DNA from: Phytomonospora endophytica
GTDB taxonomy: Bacteria; Actinomycetota; Actinomycetes; Mycobacteriales; Micromonosporaceae
Assembly: GCF_014202425.1 (NCBI RefSeq)
Contig: NZ_JACHGT010000015.1
Coordinates: 176,875-240,874 of the forward strand
DNA: 64,000 bases
Reading direction: 5' to 3'
The notes under the pieces are model-generated. The model had not been told where the DNA came from. It searched no databases and worked only from the letters and a program-made list of their open reading frames with translations. The position numbers and the translations under genes were made by a program. Every line of letters starts with the position of its first letter. Within the stretch, counting starts at the first letter, position 1. Positions 8,089-15,486 of this stretch are shown one piece after another.

Positions 8089-8955
8089 ATGACGAACTTC
8101 GAGCTCCCGATCCCCGACGGCACAGGGATCTACACCTTTCCCGACGACCTGCTCACCGCACACGACGCGTGGCAGAAGCAACTGGCCCAAACGCCCAAGG
8201 AGCCGCTGATACTGCGAGCTCCGCACGACGGGACCGAGTACCTCATCGCCGAGCGATCACCGACCGGCCGCCCGGTGATCGTGATCGAGCCGCACCACGA
8301 CGACGTCACCTTGTCGGCCGCCGGACTGTTTCTGAAGGCGCCGCGACCGTTGACGGTCGTCACGGTGTTCACCAAGTCCAGCAGCGTGCACCCCGCTCTG
8401 GAGGAGATCTATCCGACCATCGAGGTCGTCTCCGAACTCCGGGCTCTCGAAGCCACGCAAGCTTTCAGACCACTGGCGGCGCTGCACATTCAGCTCGACC
8501 ACAAAGACGCTGATCCACCGTACCGGCCATACACTCCGGCGGCGCTGGAAGCGGTTCTTGCCGACCTTGAACGGATCGTGGCAGAGCACCCCGACGCCGA
8601 GCTGCTCGCACCGGCCGGCGTCACCCGCCACCCGGATCATCTCCTCGTCCACGACGCCGCTCGGCGCCTCGGATGCCGCTGGTTCTTCGAGGACCTCGCA
8701 TACTGGCCCACATACGCACTGTCCACCGACGACCAGCACCTGTTCCAGCTTCGCGCCGGCAGCCAGCTGGTGCCTGAACTCGCCGACATCACCGAAGTAC
8801 TGCTCGACAAGCAGACCCTGCTCCATCTGCATGCCTCCCAGATGCACCCCGCCCGCGCCCGCTACCGCACCGCCCGACACGCCTGGACCACCGGTCACGC
8901 GCTCGGACCCGGTCGCTTTGCTGAACGCTACTTCCGTACGAAGGAGGCTGCGTGA
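8089..8955 (+). CDS. PIG-L family deacetylase
   Basis: 288 residues. The zinc site of PIG-L/MshB-type N-deacetylases is present: EPHHDD (family consensus PHPDD) near residue 64 and TRHPDHLLVHD (the HxxH element) near 180. Such enzymes remove an acetyl group from N-acetylglucosamine-type sugars (GlcNAc-inositol in mycothiol synthesis, GlcNAc-PI in eukaryotes). With GT4 and GT2 enzymes nearby it suggests formation of a free amino sugar in the product (inference). It overlaps the following kinase gene by 4 nt (GTGA). Confidence 0.88.
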   Translation: MTNFELPIPDGTGIYTFPDDLLTAHDAWQKQLAQTPKEPLILRAPHDGTEYLIAERSPTGRPVIVIEPHHDDVTLSAAGLFLKAPRPLTVVTVFTKSSSVHPALEEIYPTIEVVSELRALEATQAFRPLAALHIQLDHKDADPPYRPYTPAALEAVLADLERIVAEHPDAELLAPAGVTRHPDHLLVHDAARRLGCRWFFEDLAYWPTYALSTDDQHLFQLRAGSQLVPELADITEVLLDKQTLLHLHASQMHPARARYRTARHAWTTGHALGPGRFAERYFRTKEAA

Positions 8956-9572
8956 GGATCATCGCGATCGAAGGCGCCTCCTTCGCAGGCAAGACCACCA
9001 CCATCGCCGCGCTCAAAGCACAACCGGCGACCTCCGAAGCCCACACCTTCTGTTGCTAGGTCGACGAACTCGACCAGGAGCACATCCCACCAGCTCGCCC
9101 CGAAACAGCCGCCGGACAGATCGACGCCTTCACCACGTTCATGAGCGTCGAAGCCCAACGCGTCGCCTGCGTCGACGAACTCGCCGCTCACGGAAACCCG
9201 CTGACCATCCTCGACCGCTCGGTCGACACGCTCCTGGCGCACGCATACGCACTCGACCAACTCCTCGGATTCGACGTCCACCGCCGAGTTCGCGCACGCA
9301 TCCAGGTCCTTCCTCACCTGCGGCCCGACCTCACGATCTACATCGACACCCCAATCGACACCCTCACCGCCCGCCGCGCAACACAGGGCCACCCCGCCGA
9401 GCTGTACTTTCTCCACGACCCGGAGTTCCTCCGACATACCCGCGACTACTTCCTCGCCGCACCGGTCCCGCCAGCCAGCGACCGGATTATCACCGTCAAC
9501 GGCAACAACGCGCCCGACGCCATCGCCGCCTACGTAGCTGCGGTCGTCGAGCACGAACGGAGCCGGGCATGA
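8952..9572 (+). pseudogene. P-loop (deoxynucleoside/thymidylate kinase-like) kinase broken by in-frame TAG
   Basis: The frame opens at GTG 8952, overlapping the PIG-L stop, and encodes the Walker A GASFAGKTT at residues 8-16. A single TAG at 9057-9059 (codon 36) interrupts it. The same frame then continues unbroken to 9572 and includes LTILDRSVDTLLAHAYAL (DRS motif typical of dNK/dTMP kinases) and YIDTPIDTLTARRA. Without the stop it would be 206 residues. The next downstream ATG (9141) would lose the P-loop. Everything else in the gene is intact, so this is a recent nonsense mutation or a base-call error. It overlaps the GT4 start by 4 nt. Confidence 0.8.
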
Positions 9573-10624
9573 GCCGCGGGACCGTGCTCTTCGCCTGGCG
9601 CCGCACACCACCACCGTTCTTCATCGGCGGCGCCGAAGTCTCTCAACGACTCCTCGCCGAAGAACTCACCGCGGCCGGTTGGACCGTGATCTACCTCGGT
9701 GCGCACCACAGTCCGTGGAATACCAACGAGCTCCCCGGCATGCTTCAACACCTACGAGCCTCATCCGACCCGCTCGCGCTCAGCCCTCGGACACAGACGC
9801 TCCGGTATACCTGGAACGGCATCCACTGCCACGCCGTACCCCAAGATGCCATCGAGCAGACCCTTAAGATCCTCCTTCAGCAGCACTGCCCCGACCTGGT
9901 GGTCTGCTCCCAGGAAGGCGCCGCCGATCTCGCCCGTCGTGCTGGCGAAATGGCTCCTGTCGCCGGATGGGTGCACGCGGTCTCCAAGACCAGCACGGCC
10001 GTCCTCGACGGCAATCCGCGTCATGTTCTGGCGACCTCGGCGTTCACCGCATCCCGCCTCCCCTCGCCCTCGACGAGGCCGGTGCTCTTCTACCCGCCGT
10101 TCCGGCTACCCAGTCCCGGCGGACCGCTCGACGTCTGGAACGGCGACCTGCTCATGGTCAACCCCGTCCCGGCCAAGGGCGCTGACCTCGTGCGGAAGCT
10201 GATCGAGAAGCTGCCCGACCGGCACTTCACCCTCGTCGAAGGCTGGTGGGATACCAGCGACGACTTCAATGCCTACCCGAACGTCACGTACCTGCCGCAG
10301 ACCGAAGACCTCGACCCGATCTACGTCGGCCACCGGCTCCTGCTGGTGCCGTCGATCTGCGAGGACGCCTTCCCTCGCGTTATCACCGAAGCTGCGCTCC
10401 AGCGTTTGCCCGCCCTCGGCTCACGAATCGGTGGGATACCCGAATCCATCAGGGACGACGATCGCACCCTGCCGCCGAATGATCTGGCCGCCTGGACCGA
10501 CGCGATCACTGTGGCGGGTCGGGGTTCCGCGCATGAGCTGGGCTCCGCCGCATACGCCCGAGCGCTGCGGCTTTCTCGGCCCTGCATCCCCGAACTCATC
10601 GCCGAAGGCGTCCTACCCGGCTGA
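9569..10624 (+). CDS. Glycosyltransferase family 4-like protein
   Basis: 351 residues with a GT-B design. The N-terminal half has the FFIGGAEVSQRLLAEEL segment (glycine-rich acceptor-side loop). The C-terminal half has the donor-binding motif SICEDAFPRVITEAALQRLP, the E-x7-E signature of GT4 retaining transferases, followed by GSRIGGIPE. It is the last gene of the rightward operon, overlaps the broken kinase, and ends 16 nt before the convergent phosphotransferase gene. It is likely the third sugar-transfer step of the cluster. Confidence 0.88.
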   Translation: MSRGTVLFAWRRTPPPFFIGGAEVSQRLLAEELTAAGWTVIYLGAHHSPWNTNELPGMLQHLRASSDPLALSPRTQTLRYTWNGIHCHAVPQDAIEQTLKILLQQHCPDLVVCSQEGAADLARRAGEMAPVAGWVHAVSKTSTAVLDGNPRHVLATSAFTASRLPSPSTRPVLFYPPFRLPSPGGPLDVWNGDLLMVNPVPAKGADLVRKLIEKLPDRHFTLVEGWWDTSDDFNAYPNVTYLPQTEDLDPIYVGHRLLLVPSICEDAFPRVITEAALQRLPALGSRIGGIPESIRDDDRTLPPNDLAAWTDAITVAGRGSAHELGSAAYARALRLSRPCIPELIAEGVLPG

Positions 10625-10639
10625 CTGCGTGGGGTCGGC

Positions 10640-11683
10640 TCAGGCGTTCCCAAGGAACGCCGCGGTCACTTCGGCGCGATGCTCACACCACCAGGCCAGT
10701 TGACGCTCGCCGGCGAGCCAGATGTCGTCGGGGCCGCTGTCGCCCTTGTCGTAGTGCCAGATTAGGGGCCAGAAGTCGGTCATACGCTTCCACCACAAGC
10801 GATCCCCCGCGTCGACCAGCGCCTCCGCTGACAGCGGGAATCGCGACTGGTAGGCACTCGCGAACGTAGCGATGCGCTCAAGGTTGAGCTGGCCGTCTGG
10901 GAGTCCGAACTGGACCTGCGCGGTCCTCACGACCTCATCGGCGAGAGGACGGGCGCCGATGCGATCCCAGTCCAGTACCGCGCTGACCTTCGAGTCGGAC
11001 CAAAGGAGATTTCGGTACTGGAGATCCCCGTGGGTCCACCCCACCGGGCCGATTGACACGACTCCTTCGGGACGGTGAGCCTCGTACGCGTTGATCAGCT
11101 TAAGTCGCTGGCGGAGGTCGACGGCGACCGTGGCATCGAAGTCATGGGGATCCTTGAGAGCTTCGACCACAGCCAGGAACCGCTCCGCCTCGGCCACTGC
11201 GGACTCCGGCGCCGTCACATCTGCGCGGGGCCGCTCGGGCGGTCCACCGAGAGCGTCCGAGATCCGGTCGGAGTTCAACGCGTCGTGCAGCGAGCCGACC
11301 AACTCGCCGAACTTCGCTGATTCCGCCGGCGTCAGGTCGGTGCCGCGGACATGCGCACCGGAGGCCCATTCGAACAAGCAGTACGCGCCATCCTCGAGTT
11401 CGACGACGAGGTCGCCGTTGCTCGCCGGCATTGGCACGGGGACGGGCAGACCGAACTCGGCGAGCGCGGCGAGGACCATGAAGTTTCGGCGCGCCTTCGT
11501 CGGCGACACGTCGAGCAGCTGCTTTAGTACGAACCCGCCGCGCGTGGTTTCTAGCCGCCAGTTCCGGTTCATCAAGCCCTCGATGATGAAGCTGACCTTG
11601 GTGACGCTTTCCAGCCCGTAGACGGCTACGAGGGCAGCAAGTGCGTCTCCAGCGTTGGAGGGATCGTCATTCAACCGGCCCAT
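10640..11683 (-). CDS. Second APH-type phosphotransferase
   Basis: 347 residues from the ATG at 11683 (a GTG at 11689 is an alternative; neither has a clear ribosome site). Features: GLMNRNWRLETTRGGFVLKQ (nucleotide-binding loop and Lys), the catalytic THGDLQYRNLL, and the metal-binding VLDWDR. It resembles homoserine-kinase-II and spectinomycin/aminoglycoside phosphotransferases. It faces the cluster operon convergently, and could be a resistance or tailoring enzyme for the cluster product (inference) or unrelated. Confidence 0.8.
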   Translation of the reverse strand: MGRLNDDPSNAGDALAALVAVYGLESVTKVSFIIEGLMNRNWRLETTRGGFVLKQLLDVSPTKARRNFMVLAALAEFGLPVPVPMPASNGDLVVELEDGAYCLFEWASGAHVRGTDLTPAESAKFGELVGSLHDALNSDRISDALGGPPERPRADVTAPESAVAEAERFLAVVEALKDPHDFDATVAVDLRQRLKLINAYEAHRPEGVVSIGPVGWTHGDLQYRNLLWSDSKVSAVLDWDRIGARPLADEVVRTAQVQFGLPDGQLNLERIATFASAYQSRFPLSAEALVDAGDRLWWKRMTDFWPLIWHYDKGDSGPDDIWLAGERQLAWWCEHRAEVTAAFLGNA

Positions 11684-11836
11684 GAGCACGAAGCTTACTG
11701 AGCGTCGGGTAGGGAACGCGGGGCATGGTCCGAGCTGCGCCGAACGGGATGCCCTCCCAGGTGCTGGGGCACTAACCCTTGAGACCGACGGATCCTACGG
11801 GCCTTTCCACGATGGACGGGGCGGGGCGCAGACCTG

Positions 11837-12415
11837 TCAGGGCTGGTCGTCGGCCGACAAACTCGGGACACCGTCCTGAAAGACACCTGACGTTTCAAGC
11901 AGGGGCGAGCCGGCTGCCCGGAGATCTGGATCGGTCCCCAAGTCGAAGCGAACTGCTTGAAGGAACTCCTCCATCAGACGCCCTGTCTTCCCGCCGCGTG
12001 ATGATTCCACGACCAGAGATATCGCGAGATCGCGGATGTGCCTCGGTGCGAGCAGGAGGATCTCCTGCTGCGCTTCGATCAATTTGCGGAAGTATGGCTC
12101 CGACTCTTCCCGACTCTGCCTCCAACGTCGCATTGCGTCATCGCGCTGAGCATCAGTGTGTGAGGCATTGTCCGCTGCGGCTCGCATCTTCCAGTCCCGG
12201 TCGCGGCGAGGCTCCCACTCTCTCAGAGCGGCGAGAAATCGGACGTATGAAGACCGTCGATCATCAAGGAAGTGGCGCCGGCGACGCTCTTCAGCTTCTC
12301 GCTCAAACGCATCTGCCGTGTTACTCCGACCGAACCATCCCGATACGGCAGCGCCACCCAGGCCACCCAACACGCCCGCCGCCGCCGGGATCGCCAGTTC
12401 CCACCAGCTCGTCAT
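11837..12415 (-). CDS. Membrane-anchored coiled-coil protein of unknown function
   Basis: 192 residues. One N-terminal hydrophobic, glycine-rich segment (residues 5-28, LAIPAAAGVLGGLGGAAVSG) is followed by a basic and acidic helical region with coiled-coil character (about 33-110) and a shorter C-terminal helical part. No family is recognised. The layout, one membrane helix and a long cytoplasmic helix, resembles many small actinobacterial proteins annotated only as hypothetical. Confidence 0.7.
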   Translation of the reverse strand: MTSWWELAIPAAAGVLGGLGGAAVSGWFGRSNTADAFEREAEERRRRHFLDDRRSSYVRFLAALREWEPRRDRDWKMRAAADNASHTDAQRDDAMRRWRQSREESEPYFRKLIEAQQEILLLAPRHIRDLAISLVVESSRGGKTGRLMEEFLQAVRFDLGTDPDLRAAGSPLLETSGVFQDGVPSLSADDQP

Positions 12416-12542
12416 GGATCACCTCTCTTCGATTCTATCGAGCATCGCAAGGATCCAGGCGAGCGCGGACGAGGTTCGAGTGGTCGTCTCGGCAGTACCG
12501 TCCAGCGCGAGCAGGGCGACGAGTCGGCTCGCTGGATGTGGG

Positions 12543-13013
12543 CTACTGGAGAATCCCAGCCCGCATTGCGATGAACACCGCGTTCGAGCCGTTGGCGGCG
12601 CCGAGCACCCGGTAGATCCGGCGGAGATGGGTCTTGACCGTGTCGGTGCTGACGAACAGCCTGCTCGCGATCTCTGGCATGGTGCGGCCTTGGGAGAGTT
12701 CGACGAGTATCTCCTGCTGTCGTTCGGTGAGTGGTGACTTCGCGTTGGGCTCCAGAGCCTGCGTCGAGGCGGAGCGCATGCCGGCCTGGAGTTGGAATGC
12801 GGCGGTGAGCGCACTTCTCAGCGCCTGAAGGTCGTTGGGGTGGAGTCGAGCAGCGGCGTAGCCGTTGGCGACGCGCGTTGCGTGGGTCGCGACGTGAGTC
12901 CAGTGTTCGGCAAGGACCTGGATTCGCCGGTTCGGGAAGCGTGTCGGGCTGCTCGATGCGCTGTCCGGCGCGGAGGTGGTGGGGTGGGCCGTAGCGGGGA
13001 TCGGGTGGTTCAT
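12543..13013 (-). CDS. LuxR-type HTH regulator without receiver domain
   Basis: 156 residues from the ATG at 13013, which has GGGAAGGACC directly upstream; the longer frame adds only unmatched sequence. The C-terminal 65 residues are a GerE/LuxR HTH: LTERQQEILVELSQGRTMPE, then ASRLFVSTDTVKTHLRRIYR. No response-regulator or PAS domain precedes it, only a short helical segment (60-90), so it is not a two-component regulator. Target genes are not evident. Confidence 0.82.
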   Translation of the reverse strand: MNHPIPATAHPTTSAPDSASSSPTRFPNRRIQVLAEHWTHVATHATRVANGYAAARLHPNDLQALRSALTAAFQLQAGMRSASTQALEPNAKSPLTERQQEILVELSQGRTMPEIASRLFVSTDTVKTHLRRIYRVLGAANGSNAVFIAMRAGILQ

Positions 13014-13059
13014 GGTCCTTCCCTTTCGAGTGATCTGAGGGGCTGTTCCTTCGGGCGAA

Positions 13060-13242
13060 TCAGCAGCTGGGCGGTGCGAAGTACGTGGCGTATGCGGCGC
13101 AGGCGATCGCGGCGAGTCCCACGATCGCGATCGTCCGCGCGAGGAAGCGCCGGATCCGGACACGGCCGACGGGGCTGATCATCCAGACGATTGAGGCGAC
13201 GAGCGCGACGGCTCCGGCGGCGGCGAGGGCGCTTTCTTCCAT
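13060..13242 (-). CDS. Small two-helix membrane protein
   Basis: 60 residues with two hydrophobic segments (about 6-22 and 38-55) separated by a basic loop RVRIRR. ATG at 13242 with a GGGAGG-like site upstream. It lies directly upstream of the LuxR gene on the same strand and may share its transcript. Function unknown. Confidence 0.6.
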   Translation of the reverse strand: MEESALAAAGAVALVASIVWMISPVGRVRIRRFLARTIAIVGLAAIACAAYATYFAPPSC

Positions 13243-13257
13243 GTGAGGTCGCCTCCC

Positions 13258-13458
13258 TCAGCTCGACACGACAGGCGGGTCGTCGAGCCAGGCGATGTGC
13301 GTGGTGCCGTGGTGGCCGTGGACGGTGTCGATCTGAGTCCAGTGGCGGAAGTCCTCCGACTGCCGGACTCCGGTCGTGTCGCCGCGCCATCGCAGCACGG
13401 CCTCACCGTCGTCCCAGACGACACCGTCGGCGATGACGCCGTTGCGCTCGGGAAGCAC
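13258..13458 (-). CDS. Small acidic protein of unknown function
   Basis: 66 residues from GTG 13458. It is rich in Asp, Trp and His (VVWDDGEAVLRWRGDTTG; HWTQIDTVHGHHGTTHIAWL). Hydrophobic and charged residues alternate in a beta-strand pattern. It lies 15 nt upstream of the small membrane protein gene on the same strand. No family recognised; codon position GC suggests a real gene. Confidence 0.55.
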   Translation of the reverse strand: MLPERNGVIADGVVWDDGEAVLRWRGDTTGVRQSEDFRHWTQIDTVHGHHGTTHIAWLDDPPVVSS

Positions 13459-13535
13459 GACTCGGTCGAGCTCATCCGGGCCCTTGCGGGGGATAATTAG
13501 CCTTGAGCGAGCCCCGACTGACCGGAGACCCGAGA

Positions 13536-13754
13536 ATGCATCACCCCGACCTGTCCCGCGCCCGCTGGCGCCGCTCGACGCGCAGCAGCGGGGGCGGCGG
13601 CAACTCCAACTGCGTCGAAGCCGCCTACGTCGGCTCCGTTGTGATCCGCGACTCGAAGGACATCGCCGGCCTGACCTACCCCGTGCTCTTGACGGACGAG
13701 GAAGGCTGGGCCGGCTTCCTCGCCGGGGTCAAGTCGGGAGGGTTCACTGCCTGA
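13536..13754 (+). CDS. DUF397 domain protein
   Basis: 72 residues from ATG 13536; a TTG at 13503 in frame is an alternative. The DUF397 signature is clear: DLSRARWRRSTRSSGGGGNSN, CVEAA, then VVIRDSKD and the terminal WAGFLAGVKSGGF. In actinobacteria these small proteins usually sit beside XRE-family regulators and act with them (as in BldB/AbaA-orfD-like pairs). No XRE gene is adjacent here, so the partner may be elsewhere. Confidence 0.85.
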   Translation: MHHPDLSRARWRRSTRSSGGGGNSNCVEAAYVGSVVIRDSKDIAGLTYPVLLTDEEGWAGFLAGVKSGGFTA

Positions 13755-13765
13755 GGCGACTTCGG

Positions 13766-14230
13766 CTACCGCTCCTCGCCGAGTTCGTCTTTCGACAGTG
13801 AGGTGCCATCGGTCGCGATGGCCTCCTGGGCACTACGCCATTCGACCCCCGCAGGCTTGAGGCCAGAGCTTGCGTACTCGCGGGCGGCTTGTCGGGCGAG
13901 TTGGCTGGTGATCTGAGTCCTTGCTGGTCCGTAGTCAGTGGGCGTGCCGAAGAAGTCGAAGCGCAGGTGCCCCGTCGCTAGGTCTAGCGCGGGTTCGACT
14001 GCGAAGCCGGCGGCATCGGGATCGCTGTCGTCGGACCACTCGACCAGCGACCGATCGGGCAGGCCGAGGCCGATGACTAGCCCGCAGTCAATTCCCTCGC
14101 GTTCGATGCTGACGAGATGCCCACAGTCGGCCGAGACTGGTGCGCCGGCGATCCGGTCGAGGATCTCGTCCATGGCCTCCACAGTGGCTACCGCCTCCTC
14201 ATGGTCGAGCCCCCACACGATGACGATCAC
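13766..14230 (-). CDS. Imm1-family immunity protein
   Basis: 154 residues resembling Imm1 immunity proteins: an N-terminal strand MIVIVWGLDHEE, a central LVIGLGLPDRSLVEW, then HLRFDFFGTPTDYG, and a late GVEWRSA with the conserved Trp. The start overlaps the deaminase toxin stop by 4 nt (ATGA). Imm1 proteins are found next to polymorphic toxins, often of the deaminase superfamily (family knowledge). It should neutralise the neighbouring toxin inside the producer. Confidence 0.75.
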   Translation of the reverse strand: MIVIVWGLDHEEAVATVEAMDEILDRIAGAPVSADCGHLVSIEREGIDCGLVIGLGLPDRSLVEWSDDSDPDAAGFAVEPALDLATGHLRFDFFGTPTDYGPARTQITSQLARQAAREYASSGLKPAGVEWRSAQEAIATDGTSLSKDELGEER

Positions 14231-15021
14231 GCCTTGATCCCCTCTCCAGTTCCGGTATAGACCTTGTACAGGGTCGTCTGCTGGCCGTCGGTGTTGAGGT
14301 AGACGGCAAGTTTCGTTCCTGCGGGCATGGCGCCTTCGAGCATGTCATCGCAGCCTTTGCCGCGCATCCGGCCTCGACCGACACACGGTTCATTGTTGAT
14401 CACCAGAATGGCCTCTTTGGGTGCGCCCGGCTTGCGGAGCATCGCGGCGGCGTGTCCTTCGGCGTGGTTGAACATCGGCGAGGTCGGATGCCAGCGAGGA
14501 TCGAGGCCGTCACGAGAGCTAGGCAGCTCATCGCTGCGGAGTTGGCCGTTCTTCGTGGTAAAGGTGTCGTCGGTGATGGTCTTCCCTCCGACCGTCAGCA
14601 GACTCCCGTGTGTCTTGTCTCCAGCGGCGCGGACGGGCAGCGCCTCACCGGCGCGGCGAATCGCTGCCAGCGGCTCGGATCTGGTTGTGATGTCGGCCAG
14701 GGACGGTGTCGGGCTCCCGTTGGCTTGGCCGCCGCCAGTATCGGTCGCGGCGCCGCCGCTGCCGGTCAGTATCGCGTTGTACTCCTCGATCGCCCTCGCG
14801 GCGTGATCGAACTCGGCGAGCGCGCGGTCGATGGCCTCGCAGATCTCGCCGAAGGCCGCACTCATGCGTGCCGGGCCGGGGTGGTTGGTTCCCGCGGTGA
14901 CTCCATGTACGGCGCTGCCGGAGTCCTCGGCAGTCGACCGTGCTTGCCGGAGTGATTCGACTGGCAGGTCGGCGAGTGCGGCTCGGAGCGCGGCGGCGAT
15001 GTCGCCCGGAGTGTCGGGCAC
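14227..15021 (-). CDS. SCP1.201/DddA-like deaminase toxin
   Basis: 264 residues. Residues 1-85 are alpha-helical and ESX/WXG-like. Residues 88-125 are a Gly/Ser/Thr/Pro linker. Residues 130-264 form a deaminase domain with the zinc ligand and catalytic acid in NHAEGHAAAM (His187, Glu189) and PC plus a second Cys (Cys213, Cys224), the SCP1.201-like pattern that includes the double-strand DNA cytosine deaminase DddA. The spacing between the two cysteines (10 residues) is longer than in DddA. The GTG start overlaps the stop of the upstream small gene (TAGTG). The C-terminal toxin and N-terminal helical part fit export by a type VII (ESX) system (inference). Confidence 0.8.
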   Translation of the reverse strand: MPDTPGDIAAALRAALADLPVESLRQARSTAEDSGSAVHGVTAGTNHPGPARMSAAFGEICEAIDRALAEFDHAARAIEEYNAILTGSGGAATDTGGGQANGSPTPSLADITTRSEPLAAIRRAGEALPVRAAGDKTHGSLLTVGGKTITDDTFTTKNGQLRSDELPSSRDGLDPRWHPTSPMFNHAEGHAAAMLRKPGAPKEAILVINNEPCVGRGRMRGKGCDDMLEGAMPAGTKLAVYLNTDGQQTTLYKVYTGTGEGIKA

Positions 15022-15275
15022 TACAGGTCCCCGAGGTAGGACTCTCCGTGGCTTCGGGCCTCGCCAGCAGCGGTGAGCGCATCGTCGAGGTGCGAGTGCG
15101 CCGCCCTGAGATGGCTCTCAATCTTGGCTGGGATTCCGCTTCGAGTGTTGTTCAGCAGAGACAAGATCCGCTGCTGGACCCCATCGATCGCGAGCTTGGA
15201 GTCGGTCAGTAACGGTTCAGGCAGATCATCGACTGCGGCGGCAATCACGCGCCGGACCTCTTCGATCCCACTCAC
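15021..15275 (-). CDS. ESX/WXG-like small helical protein, toxin partner
   Basis: 84 residues from a GTG at 15275 with AGGGAAGGAAG upstream; the in-frame extension upstream has no support. It is all-helical (IEEVRRVIAAAVDDLPEPLL, then SHLRAAHSHLDDALTAAGEA) and has no WxG. Its stop overlaps the toxin start by one base, so the two are coupled. By position and size it is likely a secretion partner or chaperone of the deaminase toxin (inference). Confidence 0.6.
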   Translation of the reverse strand: MSGIEEVRRVIAAAVDDLPEPLLTDSKLAIDGVQQRILSLLNNTRSGIPAKIESHLRAAHSHLDDALTAAGEARSHGESYLGDL

Positions 15276-15486
15276 CCGACTTCCTTCCCTGACTGCGAAT
15301 GCGTGGATCGTAGCGCCGTACAGCACGTCGAACAGCTGACAGCATCGAGATTGTCGGCTGGCAGCATTAGGATCCAACTCCCGTCGTGGGGCGCCGGACA
15401 ATGCGTCACCACGTGGCCACGGGCCAGACGCACGTCGGTAGTGGTCATGCTGCAGCCGACATCCTTGCCTAGGTCAGGTCTGGTTT

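Noticed and set aside
12419..12814. A 131-codon minus-strand gene overlapping the LuxR-type gene
   Set aside because: Most of it is the alternate frame of the LuxR gene. Only the last 40 codons extend into the gap, and no start was found there.
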